Below, piece by piece: positions 35,834-44,543 of a DNA stretch of 64,000 bases. The stretch spans positions 237,627 to 301,626 of the forward strand of contig JAIUNZ010000003.1 in NCBI GenBank assembly GCA_020161455.1, given 5' to 3'. The notes under the pieces are model-generated. The model was not told where the DNA came from and did not search any database. It saw only the letters and a program-made list of their open reading frames with translations. The position numbers and the translations under genes are program-made. Source of the stretch: Bacteroidota bacterium (GTDB lineage: Bacteria; Bacteroidota; Bacteroidia; Flavobacteriales; Flavobacteriaceae). Each line of letters opens with the position of its first letter. Position 1 is the first letter of the stretch.

Positions 35834-36964
35834 ATGAGAAAACTCCAGATGGTTGACCTTAAAAGTCAATATGATAAAATAAAACCTGCCGTTGATGCTT
35901 CAATTCAAGAAGTTTTAGAAACAACAACCTATATAAACGGTCCAAAAGTTCATGAATTTCAAAAACAACTTGAAGAATATCTAGGTGTAAAACACGTTAT
36001 TCCTTGTGCAAACGGAACCGATGCTTTGCAAATTGCTATGATGGGATTAGGTTTACAGCCTGGTGATGAAGTGATTACCGCCGATTTTACATTTGCTGCA
36101 ACTGTTGAAGTGATTGCGCTTTTGCAATTAACACCAGTTTTGGTTGATGTTGATTTGCACAACATGAATATTTCTTTAGAGGCAATTAAAAAAGCAATAA
36201 CACCAAAAACCAAAGCGATAGTTCCTGTGCATCTTTTTGGTCGTGCTGCCAATATGGAAGCGATTATGACTATTGCTAAAGAACATAATTTATATGTAAT
36301 TGAGGATAACGCACAAGCAATTGGAGCCAATTGTGTCTTTTCAGACGGAACGAAAAAGAAAGCTGGAACAATTGGTCATGTTGGAGCAACTTCCTTTTTT
36401 CCGAGTAAAAATCTTGGGTGTTATGGTGATGGTGGTGCAATTTTTACCAACGACGATGATTTAGCACATACCATTCGAGGAATCGTAAATCACGGAATGT
36501 ATGTTCGTTATCACCATGATGTAGTTGGCGTAAATTCAAGATTAGACAGTATTCAAGCCGCAGTTTTAAATATAAAATTAGCACTGCTTGACGACTATAA
36601 TTTAGCACGTCAACATGCGGCTCGAAAATATTCTGCCGCTTTTGAAGGAAATAATAACATCGTTGCTCCTATGATTTGCGACGATTGCGATTGTCATGTT
36701 TTTCATCAATACACATTGCGAATTACAAATGGAAAAAGAGATCAATTACTAGACCATTTGCAGGCAAAACAAATTCCCTGTGCGATTTATTATCCCATTC
36801 CGCTGCACAGTCAAAAAGCTTATTTAGATCCTCGATACAAAGAAGAAGATTTTCCAATTACCAATCAATTGGTACAAGAAGTTATCTCATTGCCAATGCA
36901 TACGGAATTAGACGATGAACAAATCAAATTTATCACAGAGTCTGTTTTAGAATTTTTTAATTAA
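35834..36964 (+). CDS. DegT/DnrJ/EryC1/StrS family sugar aminotransferase
   Basis: 376 residues. The PLP-binding lysine is Lys192 in SFFPSKNLGCYGDGGA, and the family's N-terminal ANGTDALQIAM segment is present. Such enzymes transaminate keto-sugar nucleotides for O-antigen, capsule or glycan synthesis; the exact product (for example a 3- or 4-amino sugar) is not readable. It is followed 14 bases later by galE, so the two probably form an operon for surface polysaccharide. A strong promoter precedes it. Confidence 0.9.
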   Translation: MRKLQMVDLKSQYDKIKPAVDASIQEVLETTTYINGPKVHEFQKQLEEYLGVKHVIPCANGTDALQIAMMGLGLQPGDEVITADFTFAATVEVIALLQLTPVLVDVDLHNMNISLEAIKKAITPKTKAIVPVHLFGRAANMEAIMTIAKEHNLYVIEDNAQAIGANCVFSDGTKKKAGTIGHVGATSFFPSKNLGCYGDGGAIFTNDDDLAHTIRGIVNHGMYVRYHHDVVGVNSRLDSIQAAVLNIKLALLDDYNLARQHAARKYSAAFEGNNNIVAPMICDDCDCHVFHQYTLRITNGKRDQLLDHLQAKQIPCAIYYPIPLHSQKAYLDPRYKEEDFPITNQLVQEVISLPMHTELDDEQIKFITESVLEFFN

Positions 36965-36978
36965 TAATAATATTTAAC

Positions 36979-37995
36979 ATGAAAAAAGTATTAGTAACTG
37001 GCGGATTAGGTTTTATAGGTTCGCACACCGTAGTTGAATTACATAATGCAGGTTTTGAGGCTATTATTATTGATAATTTATCCAATTCTTCTATCAATGT
37101 TTTGGATGGAATAGAGCGCATTATTGGTTACAAACCTAATTTTGAAGAATTAGATTTAAGAGACAAAGCATCAGTTAAAAGTTTCTTTGGAAAACATACT
37201 GATGTCGCAGGTGTGATACATTTCGCGGCATCAAAAGCAGTTGGTGAAAGTGTAGAAAATCCATTGTTATATTACGAAAACAACATCAATACTTTGGTTT
37301 ACATTCTGCAAGAACTGCAACAAAAAGAAGAAGCTAATTTTATTTTTAGTTCTTCCTGCACAGTTTATGGACAAGCTGAAAAAATGCCTATTACTGAAAA
37401 TGCTTCTGTGCAACCCGCCATGTCACCATATGGAAACACTAAACAAATTGGAGAAGAAATCATTACAGACGTAACTAAAGTAACCAATATAAACGCTATT
37501 CTTTTGCGCTATTTTAATCCTGTTGGTGCTCATCCAAGTGCAGAAATTGGGGAATTGCCAATTGGTGTTCCACAAAATTTAATTCCCTATATTACACAAA
37601 CAGGTATTGGATTGCGGCAAGAACTTTCGGTTTATGGTGATGATTATCCAACACCAGATGGAACTGCAATTCGCGATTACATTCATGTTGTCGATTTGGC
37701 AAAAGCACATGTTGTAGCAATGGAAAGACTCATCAATAAGAAGAATTTGTCGAAAGTAGAGACTTTCAATTTAGGAACCGGAACTGGAAGTTCTGTTTTA
37801 GAGGTGATTACTGCATTTGAGAAGGTTTCGGATAAAAAGCTTCCTTACAAAATTGTTGGAAGAAGAGAAGGTGATATTACTTCTGCCTATGCCAACACAG
37901 ATAAAGCCAATGAAATTTTAGGCTGGAAAGCAAGTCTAACATTAGAGGAAAGCTTAGCTTCAGCTTGGAAATGGGAACAGAAAATTAGAAGTTAA
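36979..37995 (+). CDS. galE: UDP-glucose 4-epimerase
   Basis: 338 residues, the standard GalE size. It interconverts UDP-glucose and UDP-galactose with bound NAD. Visible are the Rossmann motif GGLGFIG at 8-14, the catalytic Ser125 region (SSSCTVYG) and Tyr151-x3-Lys155 (YGNTK), plus the C-terminal NLGTGTGSSVLEV. It lies 14 bases downstream of the aminotransferase gene in the same direction. Its stop is 4 bases from the convergent small lipoprotein stop. Confidence 0.95.
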   Translation: MKKVLVTGGLGFIGSHTVVELHNAGFEAIIIDNLSNSSINVLDGIERIIGYKPNFEELDLRDKASVKSFFGKHTDVAGVIHFAASKAVGESVENPLLYYENNINTLVYILQELQQKEEANFIFSSSCTVYGQAEKMPITENASVQPAMSPYGNTKQIGEEIITDVTKVTNINAILLRYFNPVGAHPSAEIGELPIGVPQNLIPYITQTGIGLRQELSVYGDDYPTPDGTAIRDYIHVVDLAKAHVVAMERLINKKNLSKVETFNLGTGTGSSVLEVITAFEKVSDKKLPYKIVGRREGDITSAYANTDKANEILGWKASLTLEESLASAWKWEQKIRS

Positions 37996-37999
37996 AAAA

Positions 38000-38248
38000 T
38001 TACATTGATTCTTTTACTTCTTTTGCTTTTTCTTCTACTTTTTTGGCACCTTTTTTTGTTGCATCTTTTACATCGTTTCCAATTTCAGTTGCAGTCGAAT
38101 CTATTGTGTTTCCAGCATCTTCTACGCTGTTTTCAATATCATTTCCAACAGCTTCTGTAGCGTCTTCAACCTTGTCAGTGGTTGATTCTTTACACGACAC
38201 AACTGTTAAAGTTGCGAAAACAGCCAAGCTTAAAATTTTTTTTTTCAT
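38000..38248 (-). CDS. Small Asp/Glu/Lys-rich lipoprotein
   Basis: 82 residues from the ATG at 38248; an upstream in-frame start at 38272 would run into the M23 gene. The signal MKKKILSLAVFATLTVVSC ends at lipidated Cys19. The mature part is amphipathic and helical, with alternating acidic/Val-Asp-Ala repeats (DKVEDATEAVGNDIENSVED) and a Lys-rich end. The near identity of its signal to the lipoprotein at 31907 suggests a paralogue. Family and role are unknown. Confidence 0.78.
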   Translation of the reverse strand: MKKKILSLAVFATLTVVSCKESTTDKVEDATEAVGNDIENSVEDAGNTIDSTATEIGNDVKDATKKGAKKVEEKAKEVKESM

Positions 38249-38258
38249 AATAACTAAT

Positions 38259-38960
38259 TTATAGATTCTCAAAGTTATTGAATTTTTCGCGGATTTTCAA
38301 CAGTAATTCTGGATTTGGACAGTTTTGGTTGTAATATTCTAAATTGATTTTACTCGAAACACCTGGATAATCACCCATTTTATTTTCCATATCAATTATA
38401 ATTTGGAAGTGCAGATGTGGTGCATAATCTCCATTAATTGGCGGCAATCCTAATGCTCCTATTTTTTCGCCCGATGTTATTTTTTTGCCCATTTTTTTTT
38501 CCAAACTTTCTTCGCTCAAATGTCCGTAAAGCGTGTGAAAAACAAAACCATCCACTTCATGTTTTAAAATTAGAGTTGGACCATAATCTCCTAGGGAAGT
38601 GTTGTTTTGAAAACTGTGAATTTCTCCATCTAATGCCGCATGAATGGTAGCTTGTTTATTAATCCATAAATCCAAACCGATGTGAACGTTTCGCTCTTCA
38701 GTTTCGTTGTTTTTAAAAACAGTGCTTCTTTTATACAAATTTCGAACTTCGTTATAACCGCCAAAAGCTATTTTAGCATTGTTTTTATCTAAATGTTTTT
38801 GAATATAAATCTCGTAATCTACTGCATTTTCTAAAGAATGATTTTGTAAATCAATATTTGACTCTGAGAAATCAATCGCAATATAATCTTCAAAATTAAT
38901 TTCGGGTGATATGACTTTTGAAGCTTTTACTTTTGAAAGTATTTCTAATTTTTTTTTCAT
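38259..38960 (-). CDS. M23 family metallopeptidase without signal peptide
   Basis: 233 residues. M23 (LytM) zinc ligands are visible: His93 and Asp97 in HIGLDLW, the general base His147 in LYGHLSE and His182/His184 in PHLHFQ. The family cuts peptidoglycan cross-links, but this protein starts MKKKLEILSKVKASK without a hydrophobic segment and has no membrane helix, so its location and substrate are unclear. It might act on another cytosolic substrate or be exported by an unseen route. The start is the ATG at 38960, 9 bases after fabD's stop. Confidence 0.87.
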   Translation of the reverse strand: MKKKLEILSKVKASKVISPEINFEDYIAIDFSESNIDLQNHSLENAVDYEIYIQKHLDKNNAKIAFGGYNEVRNLYKRSTVFKNNETEERNVHIGLDLWINKQATIHAALDGEIHSFQNNTSLGDYGPTLILKHEVDGFVFHTLYGHLSEESLEKKMGKKITSGEKIGALGLPPINGDYAPHLHFQIIIDMENKMGDYPGVSSKINLEYYNQNCPNPELLLKIREKFNNFENL

Positions 38961-38969
38961 TTTTGAGTA

Positions 38970-39842
38970 TTATGCAGAAATCGTTTCTATTTCTTTATTG
39001 ATTTTATTTACCAATCCAACCAATACTTTTCCTGGACCAACTTCTGTAAAACTTGTTGCTCCGTCTGCAATCATTTGGTTTACAGATTGCGTCCATTTTA
39101 CTGGAGCCGTTAATTGTGTAATTAAATTTTTCTTGATTTCTTCAGCTGAAGATACAGCACTTGCCGTTACATTTTGATAAACCGGACAAATTGGAGTTGA
39201 AAACGTTGTTGCTTCAATTGCCGCTGCCAATTCTTCTCTAGCTGGCTCCATCATTGGTGAGTGAAAAGCTCCTCCAACTGGCAAAATCAATGCTCGTTTT
39301 GCACCAGCTTCTTTCATTTTTTCACAAGCTAATTCAACCGCCGAGTATTCCCCAGAAATTACTAATTGTCCTGGACAGTTATAATTTGCAGCTACTACTA
39401 TACCATCAATCGAAGCACAAATATCTTCAACTATTTTATCATCTAGATTTAGAACGGCAGCCATTGTTGAAGATTTTAATTCACAAGCTTTTTGCATTGC
39501 CAAAGCTCGTTGTGAGACTAATTTTAATCCATCCTCAAATGACAAAGCGCCATTAGCAACCAAAGCGGAAAATTCACCAAGTGAATGACCAGCAACCATA
39601 TCGGGTTTAAAATTTTCTAATGTTTTAGCCAAAATTACAGAATGCAAAAAAACAGCGGGTTGCGTTACTTTTGTTTCTTTCAATTCTTCTGCTGTTCCTT
39701 CAAACATGATGTCGGTTATTCTAAATCCAAGAATTTCGTTTGCTTTTTCAAATAATTCTTTTGCTAAACTTGAGTTTTCGTATAAACCTTTACCCATTCC
39801 TGTAAATTGAGCACCTTGTCCCGGAAAAATATATGCTTTCAT
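38970..39842 (-). CDS. fabD: Malonyl-CoA:acyl carrier protein transacylase
   Basis: 290 residues. It loads malonate on ACP for fatty-acid synthesis. The catalytic Ser87 lies in AGHSLGEF and the second-site His194 in GAFHSPMM. The N-terminal FPGQGAQFTGMG and QPAVFLHS (about 61-68) are standard. It is the first gene of a short minus-strand group with the M23 peptidase 9 bases downstream; the link is only positional. Confidence 0.95.
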   Translation of the reverse strand: MKAYIFPGQGAQFTGMGKGLYENSSLAKELFEKANEILGFRITDIMFEGTAEELKETKVTQPAVFLHSVILAKTLENFKPDMVAGHSLGEFSALVANGALSFEDGLKLVSQRALAMQKACELKSSTMAAVLNLDDKIVEDICASIDGIVVAANYNCPGQLVISGEYSAVELACEKMKEAGAKRALILPVGGAFHSPMMEPAREELAAAIEATTFSTPICPVYQNVTASAVSSAEEIKKNLITQLTAPVKWTQSVNQMIADGATSFTEVGPGKVLVGLVNKINKEIETISA

Positions 39843-39966
39843 TAAATTTAAGTTTTGTTAATTTACAAAAATACTAATTTAGAAATTAACTAATGCTTCT
39901 ATTACATGATTTGAAGTGTAACTTTTAAACACATTATTACACATATAAAAACATAAATATAAAATT

Positions 39967-41595
39967 ATGAAAAAAGTATTCGCTTCAATTTGTTTGGTTG
40001 CATTAGCATTTTTATTGATTTATCTATTTCTTCCTGTACTCCGATATGGATTTGGTGGGTTTGCACTAATTTTATTGCTGTTATTGATTATTGGTATGAT
40101 TTTATCTTTGGGAATTAAATCTGATTCCAAGAGTAAAAAAATTGTGCTTCAATCAAAACCTAATAAATTATTTGGGATTGGAATTTTACTTCTGTTAATT
40201 TATTTAATCGTTATACCAATAATTACATCTGCTACTATTTTTCATACGTCAAGCTATCAAAAATTAATAGGCGAAGTTAAGAATGGCGTGAAAATAGGAA
40301 ATCATTTTGAACCAATTTCCATAGACAAACTTAGAGTTGTTGACCAAAAGTTGGCTTATCTTTTAGGTGAAAAAATTATAGGATCGCAACCAGCTTTGGG
40401 AAGCCAAATTGATTTGGGCGAATTTTCTATTCAAAAAGTGAATAATGAATTGTATTGGGTTGCTCCATTGTTGCATTCTGGGTTTTTTAAATGGCTGAAT
40501 AACAGTGAAGGAACACCCGGTTATGTAATGGTTTCTGCTACTAACGAACGTGATGTAAGATTAGTGCAAACCATCAATAATCAACCTATAAAAATTAAAT
40601 ACCAACCGAATGCTTATTTTCAAAGTGATATTCATAGACATGTTTACTTTAATGGATATGCTACTATTGGATTAACTGATTTTACTTTTGAAATTGATGA
40701 ATCAGGAAAACCCTTTTGGGTAATTACAACTTATGATAAAAAAGTTGGTTTTTCTGGTGATGATGCCACAGGGATTTTAGTTGTTGATGCGCAAACAGGA
40801 GAAATAAAACAGTATTCAATATCAGTTGCACCAACTTGGGTTGATAGAATTCAACCAACGGATTTAATAGAAACACAACTAAACGATTGGGGTGAATACA
40901 TCAACGGTTATTGGAATTTTTCCAACGTTAATAAATTGCAGATTACTGAAGGAATGAGTTTAGTTTATGGAAAAGACAATAAATCTTATTGGTACACTGG
41001 TTTGACTTCTGTTGGAAATGATGAGTCTTCTGTTGGTTTTGTTTTGGTAGATACTAGAACTAAAGAAACAACTTTCTACAAACAAAGTGGTGCTACAGAA
41101 TATGCAGCACAAAGTTCGGCAGAAGGGAAAGTTCAAGAAAAAGGATTTCGTGCGTCGTTACCAATTCCATATAACATCAATAATATCCCAACCTATGTAA
41201 TGACTTTGAAAGACGATGGAGGCTTAGTAAAAATGTATGCGATGGTTGCTATTAGCGACTATACGATTGTTGGTGTCGGAAATTCGATGCGAGAAACCTT
41301 GACGGCATTCAAAAGTGTTTACAATTCGGCGGGAAATAAAATAAATCCTTCAAGTTCAGACGCTAAAAAGGTATTGAAATCTGTTATTAATCGTATTCAA
41401 AGCGATGTCAAAAACGGAAATAGTTTTTATTATTTCACCGTGAAGGATTACCCTAATATTTTTGTGGGTTCATCTCAGGTTTCTAATGAATTGCCAGTAA
41501 CCATTGTAGGCGATAGTGTGAAAATTTCTTTTGATATAGATACCGAAGAAGTAATTGATGTGACGAGTTTTAAGAATGTTAATTTGAAGAAATAA
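39967..41595 (+). CDS. Unrecognised membrane-anchored protein
   Basis: 542 residues. Three hydrophobic helices are at about 4-24, 29-50 and 68-88; the remaining 450 residues look extracytoplasmic and beta-rich. Two similar segments, GILVVDAQTGEIKQYSI and GFVLVDTRTKETTFYKQ, suggest an internal repeat. I recognise no catalytic motif or family name. Codon use and base composition match the neighbours, so I see no sign of recent transfer. It is a single gene with its own terminator, divergent from fabD. Function unknown. Confidence 0.6.
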   Translation: MKKVFASICLVALAFLLIYLFLPVLRYGFGGFALILLLLLIIGMILSLGIKSDSKSKKIVLQSKPNKLFGIGILLLLIYLIVIPIITSATIFHTSSYQKLIGEVKNGVKIGNHFEPISIDKLRVVDQKLAYLLGEKIIGSQPALGSQIDLGEFSIQKVNNELYWVAPLLHSGFFKWLNNSEGTPGYVMVSATNERDVRLVQTINNQPIKIKYQPNAYFQSDIHRHVYFNGYATIGLTDFTFEIDESGKPFWVITTYDKKVGFSGDDATGILVVDAQTGEIKQYSISVAPTWVDRIQPTDLIETQLNDWGEYINGYWNFSNVNKLQITEGMSLVYGKDNKSYWYTGLTSVGNDESSVGFVLVDTRTKETTFYKQSGATEYAAQSSAEGKVQEKGFRASLPIPYNINNIPTYVMTLKDDGGLVKMYAMVAISDYTIVGVGNSMRETLTAFKSVYNSAGNKINPSSSDAKKVLKSVINRIQSDVKNGNSFYYFTVKDYPNIFVGSSQVSNELPVTIVGDSVKISFDIDTEEVIDVTSFKNVNLKK

Positions 41596-41599
41596 TATT

Positions 41600-41630
41600 A
41601 AAAAATCCAGCTTTATTGCTGGATTTTTTT
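41600..41630. terminator. Bidirectional terminator
   Basis: A 12-bp stem AAAAAATCCAGC / GCTGGATTTTTT with loop TTTATT, between two convergent genes. Its inner stem is the same as that of the terminator at 17247-17276. Confidence 0.85.
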
Positions 41631-41631
41631 C

Positions 41632-42153
41632 TTAAATAGTATTTATAATTTCAACTAATTTATCCTTTAATTCTGGATTCGTAATTCCTTTTTCTTTGTC
41701 AAAGTTATCATTAAAGCTTGGTAACGAAAACACACCAACTATTTCAGCATCATGTCTCGGAAAACGGTCTTTGGCTATTTCTAACACGGAACTTCCACCA
41801 CGAGCACCAGGAGAAGTTGCCATCAAAAGCATTTTTTTGCTTTGAAATGTTTTTGGGTTTATTCTCGATGTCCAATCAAGGATATTTTTGAAAGCCGTCG
41901 AATAGGCTCCATTATGTTCGGCTAGTGAAACAACAAGCAAATCTGCAGTACCAATTTTTGAAAGAAATTGAACTGCTAAATCAGGAAAGCCATTTTCTTT
42001 TTCTTTGTCAACCGAAAACAAAGGCATTTCATAATCATTTAAGTCCAAGATTTCTACTTTAGCATCATTAAATAAAGATGTTGCATAAGTAACCAGTTGT
42101 TTGTTGATGGATTTTTTGCTAGAAGAACCAGCAAAGGCAATAATTTTCCTCAT
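41632..42153 (-). CDS. NADPH-dependent FMN reductase family protein
   Basis: 173 residues of flavodoxin-like fold. The N-terminal IAFAGSSSKKSINKQL binds FMN phosphate and HNGAYSTAFKNILDW is the typical second flavin loop. Such enzymes reduce quinones, azo compounds or chromate; the natural substrate is unknown. The ATG overlaps the stop of the YjdI gene by one base (TAATG), so it is the last gene of a four-gene minus-strand operon (pirin, GNAT, YjdI, reductase). Confidence 0.87.
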   Translation of the reverse strand: MRKIIAFAGSSSKKSINKQLVTYATSLFNDAKVEILDLNDYEMPLFSVDKEKENGFPDLAVQFLSKIGTADLLVVSLAEHNGAYSTAFKNILDWTSRINPKTFQSKKMLLMATSPGARGGSSVLEIAKDRFPRHDAEIVGVFSLPSFNDNFDKEKGITNPELKDKLVEIINTI

Positions 42154-42377
42154 TAGTTGTTTTTATAATAGGTTAGTGCTCCAGATGGACATTTTTTTAC
42201 AGTTTCTATAATTTTTTCAGTTTCCGAATTTTCAGGAGTTATCCAAGGTTTTTCTTTTGGTTTAAATACTTCAGGATTATTTCGAACACAATTTCCAGAA
42301 TGTGTGCATTTTGCCGATTGCCAAACAATGGTTACATCGCCATTTGTGTATTCTTTTGTAATGTCTTTTGGTTCCAT
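42153..42377 (-). CDS. YjdI-type (4Fe-4S) mono-cluster protein
   Basis: 74 residues, matching the Fer4_19 / YjdI family. The visible cysteines are Cys24, Cys30 and Cys63 (AKCTHSGNCVRN and KKCPSGAL), a spacing expected for a small iron-sulphur protein, with a conserved His25. Its partner in other bacteria is the GNAT protein YjdJ, which is encoded 17 bases upstream here. It should carry or sense redox state in the cytosol; no experimental role is known to me. The end overlaps the reductase start. Confidence 0.87.
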   Translation of the reverse strand: MEPKDITKEYTNGDVTIVWQSAKCTHSGNCVRNNPEVFKPKEKPWITPENSETEKIIETVKKCPSGALTYYKNN

Positions 42378-42394
42378 GATATTTGTGTTTAAAT

Positions 42395-42673
42395 TTATAA
42401 AACAGTTCTAAACTCGGGTGTTTTGTCAAAAACGCTTTTTGCAAAAGGACAAAGAGGAATAATTTTGATGTTTTTTTCTAGTGCAAATTCTACTGCTTTT
42501 TGAACCATCATTTTCCCATACCCTTTTCCGTTATTTCCTGGGTTTACTTCGGTGTGATCAATAATTATTTTTTCATCGCCAGCAAACAGAAAAGTCATTT
42601 TGGCTTCGGTTTTTCCATCAACTTCAATGTAGAAAATTCCGTTTTTATCGTTTATATTTAATTTAACTTCCAT
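42395..42673 (-). CDS. GNAT-type N-acetyltransferase (YjdJ-like, short)
   Basis: 92 residues, one of the small stand-alone GNAT-like domains (Gcn5-related, COG2388). The acetyl-CoA-binding loop is NNGKGYGKMMVQKAVEFA at about 47-64, and the C-terminal IPLCPFAKSVF is characteristic. The substrate is unknown. It lies 2 bases after pirin and 17 bases before the YjdI gene, in a redox-flavoured operon. Confidence 0.88.
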   Translation of the reverse strand: MEVKLNINDKNGIFYIEVDGKTEAKMTFLFAGDEKIIIDHTEVNPGNNGKGYGKMMVQKAVEFALEKNIKIIPLCPFAKSVFDKTPEFRTVL

Positions 42674-42675
42674 AA

Positions 42676-43392
42676 TTAATTTTCCATTGGAATTTCCATT
42701 ATTAAAAATTTGGCAGTTGTATTTGCTTTGATTTCTAGCTCAGCTGTTTCCCAAATTCCTATTGCATCCCTTTTTTCTAGTTTTTCGCCATTTACTTCAA
42801 TTTCACCTTCAATATTCATGATGTAAAACCCGTTTCCTTCTTTTTTTAGAGGAAGTTTTTTAGAAAAATCTTTGTCAAAATCAGACAAATAAAACCATGC
42901 GTCTTGATGTATCCATACGCCAGCATCATCTGCGTTTGGAGATAAAATTTGAGCAAAATCATTTTTTTCTAATGATTTGTCTAAAGTAATTTGTTGGTAT
43001 CTAGGCTCTACATTTCTCGTTTTTGGAAATAGCCAGATTTGAAATAACTTCGTTTGTTGGTCAGCATTTGGATTAAATTCTGAATGTTGAATTCCAGTTC
43101 CAGCACTCATCACTTGCACATCGCCTGTTTTAATAGTTGCAGCATTTCCCATACTGTCTTTATGAGCTAAATCACCTTCTAATGGAATTGTGATAATTTC
43201 CATATTATCGTGTGGATGCGTCCCAAAACCCATTCCAGCTGCAATTGTGTCGTCATTTAAAACGCGCAAAACACCAAATTGTACTCTTTCTGGATTATAC
43301 CAACTGGCAAAACTGAAACTGTGGTAAGCATTCAGCCAACCATGATTTGCATTTCCTCTTGTATTTGCTTTGTGTAAAACGGTATTTTTCAT
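42676..43392 (-). CDS. Pirin family protein
   Basis: 238 residues, a bicupin of the pirin family. The metal-site histidines are visible in GFGTHPHDNMEII and LAHKDS, and GTGIQHSEF carries another. Pirins bind iron and some have quercetinase activity; the substrate here is unknown. It is first in the operon with the GNAT protein, YjdI and the FMN reductase, with a 236-base upstream region that also holds the phospholipase leader. Confidence 0.9.
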   Translation of the reverse strand: MKNTVLHKANTRGNANHGWLNAYHSFSFASWYNPERVQFGVLRVLNDDTIAAGMGFGTHPHDNMEIITIPLEGDLAHKDSMGNAATIKTGDVQVMSAGTGIQHSEFNPNADQQTKLFQIWLFPKTRNVEPRYQQITLDKSLEKNDFAQILSPNADDAGVWIHQDAWFYLSDFDKDFSKKLPLKKEGNGFYIMNIEGEIEVNGEKLEKRDAIGIWETAELEIKANTTAKFLIMEIPMEN

Positions 43393-43548
43393 AATGTATA
43401 AATTTACTAATTATTATGATACAAATTTACAACCGCTTCAAATGAAAAGCACTTAACCTAGATTAAGAAATAAAAAAACTCTTAATAGCATTGATTTTTA
43501 CAAACATTAAAAATAGATTTATCATCATAAAATAGTATAATTATATAA

Positions 43549-43632
43549 ATGAAAACAAAATTAATGCAACAAGTTGTGTCAATGTTTGTTTTAACTTCGT
43601 GGTTTTATACTAATTTACATGCAACACTATGA
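43549..43632 (+). CDS. Possible leader peptide ahead of phospholipase A
   Basis: A short reading frame of 27 residues, MKTKLMQQVVSMFVLTSWF and then YTNLHATL, resembling a signal peptide with a possible LHA cleavage site. Its TGA overlaps the ATG of the phospholipase gene (ATGA). It could be a translationally coupled leader, or a chance frame inside the promoter region. Confidence 0.3.
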   Translation: MKTKLMQQVVSMFVLTSWFYTNLHATL

Positions 43633-44513
43633 TAAAATTTTACAAAGTACTTTTTATTATGTTTTTTATAAATCACAATTCTTTCTCACAAATTGATTAT
43701 AATAAGCAAATTATCAAAAAAAGCATATCGCAACAATGGGAATTAGACAGTATTGATAAAAAAGGAACTTTCCGATTAGTTAGCTATCATCCAATTTATT
43801 TTACTGCAGCACGTTGGTCTAGCAGAAAAAACGAACAGCCATTTGACGAAAGTGGTGAGTTTGCAACTAAAGATAAAAATTTTTTTGACAATATTGAAGC
43901 TAAATTTCAAATTAGTTTTAAAAGCAAATTGATTCAAGGATTACTTTTTGGAAAAGTAGATTTATGGGTTGGATATACCCAAAAAGCGCATTGGCAGGTT
44001 TATAACAAAAAACTTTCTCGGGCTTTTAGAGAATTAAATTATGAACCTGAAATAATTTTAAATTTTCCTTTAAAATTTGATTTACTTGGAGGTCAAGTTA
44101 GAAGTTTTGGGTTGATTTTTAATCACCAATCCAACGGAAAAGATATACCAACATCAAGAAGTTGGAATAGAATTATTTTTAATATAGGCTATGAGTATAA
44201 AAATTGGAATGTTAATTTTAGACCTTGGTATCGTTTATCTGATAGTGAAGATGAAAACCCTGGTATCACAAAATTTATTGGTGACGGTGAACTAGAAATA
44301 GGAACCAATTTTGGTAAACATGAGTTTTACACCATTATATCTCATTCGTTTTCGACACTTCAAAAAGGAAATATTCAATTGAATTATGTGTTTCCGATAC
44401 ATGGCCATTTGAGAGGTCAAGCGCAAGTATTTCAAGGCTATGGTGAAACTTTAATTGATTATAATGTGAGTCAAACAACTTTTGGAATTGGTGTTTCTTT
44501 TGCTAATTGGTAA
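43629..44513 (+). CDS. pldA: Outer-membrane phospholipase A
   Basis: 294 residues with a signal peptide (about 1-20, ending NSFSQ). This is a 12-strand outer-membrane beta-barrel that hydrolyses misplaced phospholipids in the outer leaflet as a calcium-dependent dimer. The catalytic residues of E. coli OmpLA (His142, Ser144, Asn156) map on His166, Ser168 and Asn180 in FNHQSNG and SRSWNR, with identical spacing. The start overlaps the TGA of a possible leader frame (43549-43632). It is a single gene; regulation unclear. Confidence 0.93.
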   Translation: MIKFYKVLFIMFFINHNSFSQIDYNKQIIKKSISQQWELDSIDKKGTFRLVSYHPIYFTAARWSSRKNEQPFDESGEFATKDKNFFDNIEAKFQISFKSKLIQGLLFGKVDLWVGYTQKAHWQVYNKKLSRAFRELNYEPEIILNFPLKFDLLGGQVRSFGLIFNHQSNGKDIPTSRSWNRIIFNIGYEYKNWNVNFRPWYRLSDSEDENPGITKFIGDGELEIGTNFGKHEFYTIISHSFSTLQKGNIQLNYVFPIHGHLRGQAQVFQGYGETLIDYNVSQTTFGIGVSFANW

Positions 44514-44543
44514 TTATTAATTGAATAAAATGATATTTAAGCA

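Noticed and set aside
35959-36330. 123-codon minus-strand frame
   Set aside because: Antisense to the DegT aminotransferase including conserved residues; no independent signal.
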